A DNA stretch of 64,000 nt from Bacillota bacterium (GCA_023458755.1 JAEWYE010000019.1:62001-126000), one strand, 5' to 3'. Numbered from the stretch's first letter, positions 24,831 to 33,825 are shown. The notes: generated by a model from the letters alone, not told the origin. Program-made: numbers and translations.

Positions 24831-26243
24831 ATGTCTGTATTTGTGAACAAAGAAATCGACCAAACAGAAAAGGACGTTTCCAAGTATTGCGAAAATTTGA
24901 AAAAAGCCTTTTACGAACAGTACAAAGTAGCCTACTGCATGACGAAAAGCAACAATTTTAGGGGCGGCAGCGCGGACTCCTATAAACAGTATATCGAAGC
25001 CGTTTCCATCTACTTTATTACGATTTTTTTGAATCTTGCAGATGAGGTCAATTCGACGATAAAATCAATCCATGGGCTAATTCGCGCTTATGAATCCGAT
25101 GATAAGGGAATTGTCGATCAGGATACGGTACAGCATGTATCCGACCAATTGCGTGACAAAAAGCGAGATTTCAATTCACTGATGAATGGAATCCACGCGA
25201 TTAACGGCAGAGCAGCCGAATTTATTTCTTTAACACGGCTGTCGGATGACACCGTGAACAGTGAGTTTGACGCCGTCCAAACCAATTTGTCAAATGTGCA
25301 AAGCGGATTTTCCGAGGTCGACCGCCGTGCGCTGCAGCAGGCGGAAACTTTGATGAGCCGTATCACGGAGCTTTGCACCAGTATCGGCAAGGTTGCAAAT
25401 GACTACCACAGCACCAATAACCGAATCGACTATCAAAAAGTACCACAGCTTTCCAAAGAAACCTGGTATCAGCCCGAAAAGGATACTTCGCTCCTGAAAA
25501 TGTGGATAGCTGACCCGTTTATTTATCAAACGGGTCAGGGTGCCGTTTGGGAGGATCAATGGGCTGCCGGGCTTTCCCCGGATGTTTACGCGGCTGTGGG
25601 TGCCGGTTTGGTCAGCGGACAGTATGATGTTAAATATGAGGGCGGTGTCTTTTCGGCAAACGCAAAAGGGTCAATCTTAAGCGGAAATATTAACGCACAG
25701 TTGACGGATTGGGTGAAACTTTCAGCAAATGCCTATGTCCTAGGCGGGAGCGGCTCCTTTAAGGCCGGATGGTCGGATGAATACAAAGGAATCAAAGCAG
25801 AGGCGGAGGCCGCGGTAGCGAAGGCCAGCGGCTCATTAAAAGTCGGTACGGATGATTTTAACGGCTATATTAAAGGGGATGCGGATGTTTTGTCCGCCAG
25901 CGGGTACGCGGTTGCGGAATATGAAGACAAAAACAATTTTGATATCGGGCTCGGAGGCGACGCAGCGGTTGCGGAGGCATCCGTTTCCGGCGGCGTATCC
26001 TTCTTTAAAGTTAAGACGAAGACGAAATTACCGGATGGCACCGAAGAAAAAACGAATTTGCTGGGATTTAAGGTTGGGCCGAAAGCGATTGCGGGTGTCA
26101 GTGCCGGTGCCAGAGTTACCAGCAAGAATGTTTATGACGGTTCCGTTGTGGATGTCAATGTGGTAAGCATTAAAGTCGATTTAGGCGCTCTGCTCGGCGC
26201 TACGGTTGATGTGTCCATACCCGAAGTTACCTTCGGTTGGTAA
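24831..26243 (+). CDS. LXG-type protein with a Gly/Ala-rich beta C-terminal domain
   Basis: The 470-residue protein starts with about 200 residues of helices with an LXG-like NNFRGGSADSYKQYIEAVSI segment, the targeting module of type VII secretion effectors. After a linker (WYQPEKDTSLLKMW) the C-terminal half (about 240-470) is a series of Gly/Ala-rich strands (GVFSANAKGSILSGNINAQL; ASGSLKVG; GDAAVAEASVSGG). I recognise no toxin motif such as a nuclease or NADase. It could be a structural or membrane-acting domain. It is the core of a seven-gene locus; no secretion ATPase is in the window. Confidence 0.75.
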   Translation: MSVFVNKEIDQTEKDVSKYCENLKKAFYEQYKVAYCMTKSNNFRGGSADSYKQYIEAVSIYFITIFLNLADEVNSTIKSIHGLIRAYESDDKGIVDQDTVQHVSDQLRDKKRDFNSLMNGIHAINGRAAEFISLTRLSDDTVNSEFDAVQTNLSNVQSGFSEVDRRALQQAETLMSRITELCTSIGKVANDYHSTNNRIDYQKVPQLSKETWYQPEKDTSLLKMWIADPFIYQTGQGAVWEDQWAAGLSPDVYAAVGAGLVSGQYDVKYEGGVFSANAKGSILSGNINAQLTDWVKLSANAYVLGGSGSFKAGWSDEYKGIKAEAEAAVAKASGSLKVGTDDFNGYIKGDADVLSASGYAVAEYEDKNNFDIGLGGDAAVAEASVSGGVSFFKVKTKTKLPDGTEEKTNLLGFKVGPKAIAGVSAGARVTSKNVYDGSVVDVNVVSIKVDLGALLGATVDVSIPEVTFGW

Positions 26244-26267
26244 AATAATAAGAATGGGAGAATCAAA

Positions 26268-27209
26268 ATGATGGAGGGACTGAAAAAATCCTGGTGGTTT
26301 TTTGGCGTTCTTGGAACAGCCGCAGCTTTTTTAAATCCGTACGTGGGGCTTTTTGCCTGCTTTCCGGCCGTTATTTTATTTATATGCGGTATTTCAATCG
26401 GCGTGGGCCGTACCCGCTGCAGACAGAAAAACCAACCGGGCTATAACGGGATTGCGCGGATGCAATCCTATACCTTTTGGTTTTTGCTGCTGTGGGACAT
26501 CATCTTTGTGCCGATTGTAGTCGGCATGATTATCTTTTTTACCACAACCCCGAATCGGAAAATTCTTACGCCGCTTTCCACACAGGGATTCGACTTTGCA
26601 AACTGGGTACCGCTTTTGATGGTCGTCGCCGTAGCTTTTGAAGCGCTTTCCATTATCCTTGCCGCTTTCCGGCAGTACGACTTATACTGGAGCAAGACTT
26701 ATACGCTCAAGCCGAAGCATCATAAGTCGGAAAACCTCAATCAGCCAAGAGAGGATTCGTCACTCTATTCTTTGCTTCGGATTATGGGGAGAGGATGGGC
26801 CATTTTCGCGGTGCTTTCTTTTGCGGCCGGATTATTCAGCATTCGTTTTCCGGCACTCACGTTATTACGTATCTTTTTACTTCTCCCTTATTTTATTTTA
26901 CTGATTAATATCCGGGCGCGGCAATCTATGATACGCAGATTTGCTGCAAATCCACAGGCGTTTCCTGCATATGCCGAGAAAGTTGCGCAGGATCAGCTCA
27001 GCATGTTTACGGGGAAAGGAATGTTCCTGGTACTTATTTTTGCCATGATTCTTATTGAAGGAATGATTGTGATGTGCGAACTCATTCTTCCGGTAACATC
27101 GGGCTTTGCACTGTATATTTCCTTGCTTTTTGATGTGCTTTTCCTTTTGTCGCTTGGATTTGAACTTTGGAACCTTGCGGAAAAGAAAAGGAATCCTGCG
27201 GTAAAATAG
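26268..27209 (+). CDS. Multi-spanning membrane protein of the LXG locus
   Basis: The 313-residue protein has about seven hydrophobic segments (near residues 13-48, 67-90, 107-130, 172-190, 194-212, 246-268, 275-298) and a basic loop KPKHHKSENLNQ. No family is recognised. It lies 24 bases after the LXG gene on the same strand. Position is compatible with an immunity or export-assistance role, but nothing in the sequence proves it. ATG 26268 or 26271 both follow GGGAGA. Confidence 0.75.
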   Translation: MMEGLKKSWWFFGVLGTAAAFLNPYVGLFACFPAVILFICGISIGVGRTRCRQKNQPGYNGIARMQSYTFWFLLLWDIIFVPIVVGMIIFFTTTPNRKILTPLSTQGFDFANWVPLLMVVAVAFEALSIILAAFRQYDLYWSKTYTLKPKHHKSENLNQPREDSSLYSLLRIMGRGWAIFAVLSFAAGLFSIRFPALTLLRIFLLLPYFILLINIRARQSMIRRFAANPQAFPAYAEKVAQDQLSMFTGKGMFLVLIFAMILIEGMIVMCELILPVTSGFALYISLLFDVLFLLSLGFELWNLAEKKRNPAVK

Positions 27210-27230
27210 AGTCACAGAAAGGAAGTTTCT

Positions 27231-27767
27231 ATGAAAAAATTCATTTTTGTTTTGGCATGTTTGTTATCCGTTTCTTTGCTTTTTTCCGGCTGTATGGTTT
27301 CTTTCCGGTCAAACCAGTCAGCAAGTGGTTCATCAGACAAAAATCTTACCTTTTGCGTAACAAAGGAAATGCAGGAGAAGGGTATTACGCCGGAAAACAC
27401 CGAATCGGTGAAGGTGCTGCGTGATTTGATCGCTTCGAACCCGAAAATCGGAGCTGAAAACGATTTTTCAATTTTATATTCGGGAAAACAGGGAGACTCC
27501 AACGGCCAAAAATTTGTAACGTTCTTTGCGGTCAACAAAACGGATCACGCGTTGAAAAATATTTCGCTCAAGTTAACCATGAAGGTGGGCGATGATTACG
27601 TGATAAAGGAGCAAGAGGTAACGCTTACCGAACAAAGCTTCGGCACAATCTCCTCTTATACGGCTATGCCGGTCAGCATCGTGCTGAAGGATGATTCCTA
27701 CACTCTGTTAGACAAGGCAACCAATGACAACGTGTCTCTTTCCGTCACGGATTTTAAATCGGAGTAG
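27231..27767 (+). CDS. Lipoprotein with SLAP-like C-terminal region
   Basis: The 178-residue protein has a lipoprotein signal ending in the lipobox LFSGC (Cys21), so it should be anchored outside the membrane. The C-terminal half contains VTFFAVNKTDHALKNISLKL, the sort of beta-sandwich strand pattern also seen in the SLAP-like gene at 28285. It lies 21 bases after the membrane protein. A role in receiving or anchoring the LXG product is inferred from location only. Confidence 0.75.
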   Translation: MKKFIFVLACLLSVSLLFSGCMVSFRSNQSASGSSDKNLTFCVTKEMQEKGITPENTESVKVLRDLIASNPKIGAENDFSILYSGKQGDSNGQKFVTFFAVNKTDHALKNISLKLTMKVGDDYVIKEQEVTLTEQSFGTISSYTAMPVSIVLKDDSYTLLDKATNDNVSLSVTDFKSE

Positions 27768-27819
27768 CAAAGTGTCGGGTACTCTGATGTAACAGTTTTC
27801 ATGCAGGGGGGCAGCTTTT

Positions 27820-28239
27820 ATGTCTTTGAACTATTTGTATCATCTTTTGGACAGTGCCCGCAGGGAACAGGAACGCATTCATGCGGAGAATGCAAAATTT
27901 CGGGCAATTGCCGACAAAATAGGACGAATCTATAACGAAATGAAGCAGGCAAAATCCGACCTGATTGACCAAAAGCAGAATATGGATCAGTTTTCTCAGC
28001 AAAAATATCCTCTTTGGAAAGGTAATCTGTGGGCGAATAAATGCGAAAAGGCGATGCAGGATAGCTTAGTGTCCAGCGGTTATCCGACGCTTGTTCGGCA
28101 GGTGGATGCCAATCTTGACGCGCTGAATAACGCAAAGACCGATTATGAAAACCGCATTCTGCGTAATTACGGGATTCTGGGGGATTTGGCGGCGACGATT
28201 AACTCCTTATACACTGAAATTGCGAACTGGTTTAATTAA
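27820..28239 (+). CDS. DUF5082/YwqH-like WXG-fold protein
   Basis: The 139-residue protein is almost all helix: a coiled coil with KIGRIYNEMKQAKSDLIDQK, a central turn with YPLWKGNLWANK (W-x-G-like), and a second helix pair. This resembles DUF5082/YwqH proteins that accompany LXG effectors. ATG 27820 follows a GGGGGG run. It probably acts as a second helper. Confidence 0.7.
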   Translation: MSLNYLYHLLDSARREQERIHAENAKFRAIADKIGRIYNEMKQAKSDLIDQKQNMDQFSQQKYPLWKGNLWANKCEKAMQDSLVSSGYPTLVRQVDANLDALNNAKTDYENRILRNYGILGDLAATINSLYTEIANWFN

Positions 28240-28284
28240 TTCTCAATTGTTTTTGCCGGCGTATACCGACAGGATGGAGCAGAT

Positions 28285-28749
28285 ATGACAGACAGAATAA
28301 CGGTTATTGTCCCAAAACAATATGAATACCAATTGTCCGATCCGGATACCGCGCGGGAAGTGCGGGATGTGCAGGAATATTTTGACCGTTCGGATTTTTC
28401 ATTTGCCGAAGAAGAGATTTCCTTTGTGTTTTTAAAAGGATTCTATCGGCATATCAAACGAAAAATGCTGGTGGTTGGGGTTTACGTGAATAAAACCAAT
28501 CAGCCGCTATTGGGGCTGAAAAGTACACTCAGGCTGGAGTTCCAAAACAATCCGGCGGAAATTGCGGCAATGCATGTGCTTTTTCCTTTTGATTTTACCG
28601 GGAAGATTCAACCGGATGAAGGCATGCTGGTGCATTTGGAAATTCCGGTGCGCGCGCTTCAAAAAGATCAGACGTTTGGAACCGGAGATGTGACAGGCGA
28701 ACTCTGCGATGTTGAGATAGCCTGCCCCAAAGCGGAAAAAAACGAATAG
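28285..28749 (+). CDS. SLAP-domain-like protein
   Basis: The 154-residue soluble protein has the pattern ISFVFLKGFYRH, LVVGVYVNKTNQPLLGLKST, then a strand pair ending IPVRALQ, which follows the SLAP domain found near surface and secretion genes of Firmicutes. No signal peptide is present. It is last in the LXG locus before a terminator. The assignment is by pattern. Confidence 0.6.
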   Translation: MTDRITVIVPKQYEYQLSDPDTAREVRDVQEYFDRSDFSFAEEEISFVFLKGFYRHIKRKMLVVGVYVNKTNQPLLGLKSTLRLEFQNNPAEIAAMHVLFPFDFTGKIQPDEGMLVHLEIPVRALQKDQTFGTGDVTGELCDVEIACPKAEKNE

Positions 28750-28770
28750 AATTTTTACACCTTCTATACG

Positions 28771-28805
28771 AAGTCCGAATCCATTCGTTGGGTTCGGACT
28801 TTTGC
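28771..28805 (+). terminator. Terminator of the LXG locus
   Basis: AAGTCCGAA (28771-28779) pairs with TTCGGACTT (28793-28801), followed by TTGCTTTG. Stem is perfect; the T-run is short. Confidence 0.8.
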
Positions 28806-28933
28806 TTTGCTAGTCCCTACAAAAGTTCTAAAGAAGGCCGTTCGGCTATATTTATATAGGTGAAAAAGTATTGTTTCTTTTTAAATTTATGTTATGATAC
28901 ATATAATCCCAAAATTCAGAAAGGGTGTTAACT

Positions 28934-29116
28934 ATGCAGGAATATCCGGGAAAACGGTTTGATGTTGTCTACAAGCAGGGCACAATGGAAACCTATAAGG
29001 TTATTGTCGATAAGGCAACCGGCGTAAATTACTTACAAATTACCAACGGCTATGCCGGAGGATTGACTGTGCTGCTGGACAGAGACGGTAAGCCGATTAT
29101 AACTCCCGTATATTAA
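28934..29116 (+). CDS. DUF6440-like small protein
   Basis: The 60-residue protein reads QEYPGKRFDVVYKQG, then YKVIVDKATGVNYLQI, and ends GGLTVLLDRDGKPIITPVY; the pattern (kvivDk.TGVNYL...gyaGGLT.LLD.dGkP) is that of the small DUF6440 family of Firmicutes. Function is unknown. ATG 28934 has AAAGGG eight bases upstream; GTG 28925 is inside that site. Confidence 0.8.
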   Translation: MQEYPGKRFDVVYKQGTMETYKVIVDKATGVNYLQITNGYAGGLTVLLDRDGKPIITPVY

Positions 29117-29177
29117 ACCCAAAATGTGCACAGTATTTCGCCCATGAGGAGCGCTTACCGTATGTGCAGGATTAAGG

Positions 29178-29206
29178 TTGAATCGAATTCGATAATTTGA
29201 TATAAT
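29178..29206 (+). promoter_or_regulatory. Promoter of thyX
   Basis: TTGAAT (29178-29183) and TATAAT (29201-29206) are separated by 17 bases. Transcription from about 29213 would give a 135-base leader. Confidence 0.8.
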
Positions 29207-29243
29207 AAGAAGAAATGATGAAACATCTGTTTCAAAATAGAGG

Positions 29244-29339
29244 ATTCTGCCGGTCTATGACCGTGCTTTAGCGGGCAAAGCGTAATCTGCCGCCGTATGA
29301 CAGCTTTGTTTCGGAATATGGAATGGCGGCAGAATGGAG
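29244..29339 (+). promoter_or_regulatory. Structured leader of thyX with competing pairings
   Basis: CGGCAGAAT (29327-29335), just before the GGAG ribosome binding site at 29336, can pair with ATTCTGCCG (29244-29252). The overlapping GGCGGCAG (29325-29332) can instead pair with CTGCCGCC (29287-29294). The two are mutually exclusive. Two related segments (about 29243-29280 and 29283-29315, each with TCTGCCG and TATGAC) resemble imperfect tandem repeats. This suggests a cis-regulatory RNA. Confidence 0.5.
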
Positions 29340-29347
29340 TTTTATCA

Positions 29348-30118
29348 ATGTCAAAAGTAACGCTGCTAGCTTATACGCCGCAACCGGAAAAAACAATCGC
29401 CGCGGCCGCAAAACTTTGTTATTCACCCGCTTCCATCGAAACAGTCATGGATGGCCTGAGCGAAGACAAAGTTGCCTCTTTTGTGGAAATGCTCGCTGAA
29501 ATCGGGCATGAAAGCCCTATTGAGCACGCTTCTTTTACGTTTGGAATCGAGGGTGTTTCCCGCTCCCTTTTGGCGCAGATTACCCGCCACCGCATTGCGT
29601 CTTACAGCGTACAGAGTCAGCGCTATGTGACCGAAGCGCATTTTGAGTATGTTCTTCCGCCGGAGATTGAGGCAATTCCCGAAGCAAAGGCGGAATTTAT
29701 TTCTGCGATGGAAGAAGACCAGCACCATTACGAGAAGTTGACCGCACTTTTGAAAGAGAAGCACAAAGCGGAGTTCTTAAAAGCGGGTAAAGAGGAGAAA
29801 GAAGCGGACAAGCTGGCACAGAAAAAGGCAATTGAAGATGCCCGCTTTGTTCTGCCGAATGCCTGTGCGACAAAAATGATTTGTACCTTTAACGCGCGTT
29901 CGCTGTTCAATTTCTTCGCCCACCGGTGCTGCAGCCGTGCGCAGTGGGAAATTCGCGATGTTGCTACGCAAATGCTCATGCTGGTGCGTGAGGCAGCTCC
30001 GAACCTGTTCGCTCACGCCGGCCCGCCGTGTTTGAACGGCGTATGCCCCGAAGGCAAAATGTCCTGCGGCAAAGCAGGCGAAGTGCGGGCCTTTTTCAAA
30101 ACTGCGGACAGGCAATGA
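29348..30118 (+). CDS. thyX: Flavin-dependent thymidylate synthase
   Basis: ThyX methylates dUMP to dTMP using methylene-THF, FAD and NADPH. The 256-residue protein has the signature RHRIASYSVQSQRYV (RHRxxSxxxxSxR) and the late FFAHRCCSRAQWEIR segment, all normal. ATG 29348 has GGAG eight bases upstream; the longer frame from 29297 would start in the structured leader. It is followed by tmk 15 bases later, so dTMP synthesis and phosphorylation are linked. Confidence 0.95.
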   Translation: MSKVTLLAYTPQPEKTIAAAAKLCYSPASIETVMDGLSEDKVASFVEMLAEIGHESPIEHASFTFGIEGVSRSLLAQITRHRIASYSVQSQRYVTEAHFEYVLPPEIEAIPEAKAEFISAMEEDQHHYEKLTALLKEKHKAEFLKAGKEEKEADKLAQKKAIEDARFVLPNACATKMICTFNARSLFNFFAHRCCSRAQWEIRDVATQMLMLVREAAPNLFAHAGPPCLNGVCPEGKMSCGKAGEVRAFFKTADRQ

Positions 30119-30133
30119 AAGGGTGGCAATCAG

Positions 30134-30811
30134 ATGAGCGGAAAATTAATCGTACTCGAAGGGCTGGACGGCAGCGGCAAGGCGACCCAGACCGCCATGC
30201 TTTGTGATTCACTCCTTAAGCGGGGCGTGACCATGCGCCATATTTCGTTTCCGGATTATGATGAGCCGTCTTCCGCACTCGTGAAGATGTATCTTGGCGG
30301 TGAATTCGGTAAAAATCCGAACGCTGTAAATGCTTATGCGGCATCTTCCTTTTATGCGGTGGACCGTTTTGCGAGCTACGCAAAATTTTGGGGTGCCGAC
30401 TACCAAAACGGAACCGTGATTGTTGCGGACCGCTACACGACTTCTAATCTTGTATATCAGCTTTCTAAACTGCCCAAAATGGAATGGGACAGTTTTATTG
30501 ACTGGGTGCAGGACTATGAATACAACAAATTGGGCCTCCCAAAGCCGGATGTAACCCTTTATTTGGATATGCCTCCGCTGGTTTCCCAAAAACTCTTAAA
30601 CCAGCGTTATCATGGTGATACCAATAAAAAAGATATTCACGAAAGCAATTTAAATTACCTGGCTGTCTGCCGTGAGAGCGCCGCTTATGCGGCAAATAAA
30701 CTCGGCTGGCAGGTAATAAATTGCGCGGATGGCGACCATCCTAAATCTATTGAACAAATTCACAGGGAATGTATGAGACTTATAATAGGAGATACACATT
30801 TTATATGCTAG
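30134..30811 (+). CDS. tmk: Thymidylate kinase
   Basis: Tmk phosphorylates dTMP to dTDP. The 225-residue P-loop kinase begins KLIVLEGLDGSGKATQTAM (Walker A), has the FPDY segment and the VADRYTTSN DR motif, and a lid region with RYHGDTNKKDIHE. It directly follows thyX and overlaps the next gene by seven bases. The lid is slightly longer than in short Gram-positive Tmk proteins. Confidence 0.93.
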   Translation: MSGKLIVLEGLDGSGKATQTAMLCDSLLKRGVTMRHISFPDYDEPSSALVKMYLGGEFGKNPNAVNAYAASSFYAVDRFASYAKFWGADYQNGTVIVADRYTTSNLVYQLSKLPKMEWDSFIDWVQDYEYNKLGLPKPDVTLYLDMPPLVSQKLLNQRYHGDTNKKDIHESNLNYLAVCRESAAYAANKLGWQVINCADGDHPKSIEQIHRECMRLIIGDTHFIC

Positions 30812-31698
30812 ATTTCAAGTACCCTACTCTTGAAGACAGAAAATGGATTCAGCCAATTCTCTCCGCAGCCGGATACATGGGCAGTGAAAATGCTTTTGGC
30901 ACATTGTTTATCTGGAGCGATACCTATCACAGCAAGGTTTGCCGTTACAACGATTCTATCCTTCTTTGTTCCGGCGAACATTCGCACACCTATAATTTTC
31001 CGATTGGAAAAGAAAATTTGTCTGACACGCTTTCCGCATTAATTGAAAACTCACGCGAAAAAAATATGAATTTTAAAATGTGGGGCATGACACAGGCGGA
31101 AATTGCGCTTATGGAAGAGGCCATGCCAAACACGTTCGAATATGAGTTTGACCGCAACGGCTCTGACTACCTTTACAGCACGGAAGACTTAATTCAGCTT
31201 GCGGGCCGCAAATATCACGGCAAACGCAATCATCTTGCCAAATTCAAACGCACCTATTCCTATACTTACGAAGACGTTACCATGCAAAATCTTTCTGACT
31301 GTATTCAGGTTGCGAAAGAATGGTGTGTTGCAAATGGCGGCTGCAACAGCGAAAACGGTCTGGATCGTGAGGGCTGTGCCCTGCGAAGAGCGTTTGAAAA
31401 CTATGAAGCACTTTGTCTTTCCGGCGGCCTTATCCGTATTGACGGAAAACCGGTCGCGTTTACAATAGGAGAAGAAATTAATCCCAAAGTCTTTTTGCTG
31501 CATTTTGAAAAGGCACTTGACGGTTACGACGGCCTGTATGCCGCCATCAATCACGAGTTTGCTGAACGTCATCTTGCCGGTTACGAATATGTCAACCGCG
31601 AGGAAGATATGGGTATGGAAGGACTGCGTAAGGCAAAGCTGTCCTATTATCCGGCGTTTTTGCTGCAAAAATACAGTGCGGTGTTAAAATCCGAGTAA
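30805..31698 (+). CDS. DUF2156 (phosphatidylglycerol lysyltransferase C-terminal-like) protein
   Basis: The 297-residue cytosolic protein has the double-GNAT-like DUF2156 fold: YDYLYSTEDLI-type strands (here SDYLYSTEDLIQLAGRKYHG), KRNHLAKFKRTYSY, AFTIGEEINPKVFLLHFEKA, and C-terminal YYPAFLLQKY. Such domains transfer acyl or aminoacyl groups; MprF carries one, but the stand-alone form has no proven substrate. ATG 30805 overlaps the tmk stop. It is followed by a GNAT gene, perhaps a pair. Confidence 0.88.
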   Translation: MLDFKYPTLEDRKWIQPILSAAGYMGSENAFGTLFIWSDTYHSKVCRYNDSILLCSGEHSHTYNFPIGKENLSDTLSALIENSREKNMNFKMWGMTQAEIALMEEAMPNTFEYEFDRNGSDYLYSTEDLIQLAGRKYHGKRNHLAKFKRTYSYTYEDVTMQNLSDCIQVAKEWCVANGGCNSENGLDREGCALRRAFENYEALCLSGGLIRIDGKPVAFTIGEEINPKVFLLHFEKALDGYDGLYAAINHEFAERHLAGYEYVNREEDMGMEGLRKAKLSYYPAFLLQKYSAVLKSE

Positions 31699-31744
31699 TC
31701 GCGGTGCTTGATTACCGATCCAAACGGAAAGACAGGATTTTATC

Positions 31745-32638
31745 ATGAGTGAAGCTTCCATTTCCTTTGCACAGTGGGGCATGCAAAAGCAGCTTTCCGA
31801 ATTATGGCAGGTTTGCTTTGAGGAACAGCCCCGCCCCACAAACTTTTTTTTCAACAATTGCTTTCAGCCCCAAAATTGTTTGCTCTATAAAGCGGAAAAT
31901 CAAATAGCGGCAATGGTTCACCTTTTGCCCGCGCGGATTTTTGAAAAGGACCGCGTGGTTCCGGCGCATTATATTTACGCCGCCGCAACACTCCCTCAGT
32001 ACCGCTCCAAAGGGTATATGGGTGCTTTACTGAAAGCCGCGGCTTATGTGGGGGAAAAGCGGGGCGACCAATATTCGGTTCTGCTTCCGGCGAATCGGAA
32101 GCTGTATGATTATTACGCGAAGTTTGGTTATGTCCCGAATTATGAGACCCGTTTTTTAACACTTCCTTTCAGCGAAATGCAGGCCGCTGCCGCTTACGGG
32201 CGAAAAAATAAAGTTCTTCTTACCTTTCGGCAGATGATTGATACGCGCAATGCGCAAATTCGCTCACAAATCGGTTCTGTACTGTGGGATGAAACCGCAA
32301 TAGCCTATGCACACGGAATCAACCGACTTTACGGCGGGAAACTTATCTGCTCGCGGACGGGAAGCAGGTTTGCCTATGCGTTGTGCAGAACGGACGGGGC
32401 AGAACAATGCGAAATTGTGGAAATTATGGCGGATGATGATACCTTTGTCGATTTGGCCGCCAATATTCTTGCCGAAATGCCGGCACGTACTTACAAACTG
32501 CGTCTGCCCAACAACCAAGCACTTTTTGGCGGGCAGGGGAAAGTTTCATTATTTGGCATGACAAAGTCTCTTAGCAGCATCAGCTGTAATCATCTGCAGT
32601 CTTTTTCCGCCCCATATTTGGGACTGACTTTGGATTAA
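31745..32638 (+). CDS. GNAT-family acetyltransferase (Eis-like)
   Basis: The 297-residue protein has an N-terminal GNAT domain with the acetyl-CoA loop LPQYRSKGYMGALLKAA (motif A, Q/RxxGxG/A type) and ANRKLYDYYAKFGYV; the C-terminal half is a second GNAT-like lobe, as in Eis-type enzymes. The substrate is unknown. It lies 46 bases after the DUF2156 gene and probably in the same operon. No signal or membrane segment is seen. Confidence 0.85.
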   Translation: MSEASISFAQWGMQKQLSELWQVCFEEQPRPTNFFFNNCFQPQNCLLYKAENQIAAMVHLLPARIFEKDRVVPAHYIYAAATLPQYRSKGYMGALLKAAAYVGEKRGDQYSVLLPANRKLYDYYAKFGYVPNYETRFLTLPFSEMQAAAAYGRKNKVLLTFRQMIDTRNAQIRSQIGSVLWDETAIAYAHGINRLYGGKLICSRTGSRFAYALCRTDGAEQCEIVEIMADDDTFVDLAANILAEMPARTYKLRLPNNQALFGGQGKVSLFGMTKSLSSISCNHLQSFSAPYLGLTLD

Positions 32639-32686
32639 ACGCATAATTGCGAGCGGATATTTTCAAAAGTGAGGATGGTCATAAAA

Positions 32687-33226
32687 ATGATTGCTTTATT
32701 TTTAGCGAATGGATTTGAAGAAATAGAAGCGCTGGCCACCGCCGATATTTTAAGGCGCGCGGGCTATGATCTGGTTACCGTCGGCGTCGGTTCCCGCCAG
32801 ATTACCGGTGCGCACCGCATTCCCGTAACGGCGGATATTTCAGATGACCAATTGGTAATGGGCGACTTGAACATGGTTGTACTGCCGGGCGGAATGCCGG
32901 GCGCGAAAAATTTGGAAAATTCTGCGGTTGTGCAAAGCGCGGTTCGTTACTGCATGGAGCATGACAACTATATCGCCGCAATCTGCGCGGCTCCGTTTAT
33001 TCTTGGGCATATGGGGGTGCTGAAAGGCCGCCGCGCCGTATGCTATCCGGGGTATGAAGAAGACCTTCTCGGTGCTGAAATCAGTTCTGAATCTGTTTGT
33101 GTGGATCATACTATCATTACGGCGAAAGGTGCGGGAGTGGCGATACCGTTTGCACTGAAAATTGTAGAAGTGCTTTCCGGAGCGCATGCCGCAAATAAAC
33201 TTAGGGTGTCGATGCAATGTACGTAA
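32687..33226 (+). CDS. DJ-1/PfpI-family protein (YajL/ThiJ-like)
   Basis: The 179-residue protein is a single DJ-1 domain: FLANGFEEIEAL with the conserved Glu, VLPGGMPGAKNL, and the nucleophile-elbow Cys in AAICAAPFILGH; CYPGYEEDL follows. DJ-1 proteins are linked to protein repair or stress response; the exact activity is debated. ATG 32687 is preferred to the frame from 32669, since GAGG lies 12 bases upstream. It overlaps the next gene by ten bases. Confidence 0.92.
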   Translation: MIALFLANGFEEIEALATADILRRAGYDLVTVGVGSRQITGAHRIPVTADISDDQLVMGDLNMVVLPGGMPGAKNLENSAVVQSAVRYCMEHDNYIAAICAAPFILGHMGVLKGRRAVCYPGYEEDLLGAEISSESVCVDHTIITAKGAGVAIPFALKIVEVLSGAHAANKLRVSMQCT

Positions 33227-33825
33227 AAAATATCAAAGAAGTAAAAACCAATCTGCGTATGCGCTATCGCGGAATACGCGAAACCATGGATCAACAGAAA
33301 AAGCTGGATATGGACTCTTCCATGCTCAGCCGTCTGTTGGCTCTGCGCGAATACGCGCGCAACGATACGATTTTTACCTATGTCAGTAAACCAATTGAAG
33401 TGGATACCCTCACCCTGATTTCGGCCGCACTTGCCAACCATAAGCGTGTGGCTGTGCCGCGATGTGTACCGAACACCTATGACATGGAGTTTTATTATAT
33501 TCGTTCCATGGAAGATTTGGCGAAAGGCACATTTGGTGTGCTGGAGCCGATTCTGGAACAGTGTGAGATTGTCACGGACTATTCCTGCGGCCTTTGTGTG
33601 GTGCCCGGCCTCGCTTTTGACGCACAGGGGTATCGTCTGGGTTACGGAAAAGGATATTACGACCGTTTTCTGTCTGAGTTTAAGGGAACGACAGTCGGTA
33701 TTTGTTATACAGCCTGCGTTCAGTGGAATTTACCGCACGGCTATTATGATAAACCGGTGGATTTGCTGATTACGGAAAAATACATCAGGAAAACCGCAAA
33801 GAAAAGTGAAACCGCTCATTCATAA
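33217..33825 (+). CDS. 5-formyltetrahydrofolate cyclo-ligase
   Basis: The enzyme converts 5-formyl-THF to methenyl-THF, salvaging folate. The 202-residue protein has RMRYRGIRETM near the N-terminus, VPGLAFDAQGYRLGYGKGYYDRFL (the GYGxGYYDR signature, positions about 130-150) and a C-terminal DKPVDLLITE. It is close to thyX, another folate user, in the same run of genes. ATG 33217 overlaps the DJ-1 gene. Confidence 0.93.
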   Translation: MYVKNIKEVKTNLRMRYRGIRETMDQQKKLDMDSSMLSRLLALREYARNDTIFTYVSKPIEVDTLTLISAALANHKRVAVPRCVPNTYDMEFYYIRSMEDLAKGTFGVLEPILEQCEIVTDYSCGLCVVPGLAFDAQGYRLGYGKGYYDRFLSEFKGTTVGICYTACVQWNLPHGYYDKPVDLLITEKYIRKTAKKSETAHS

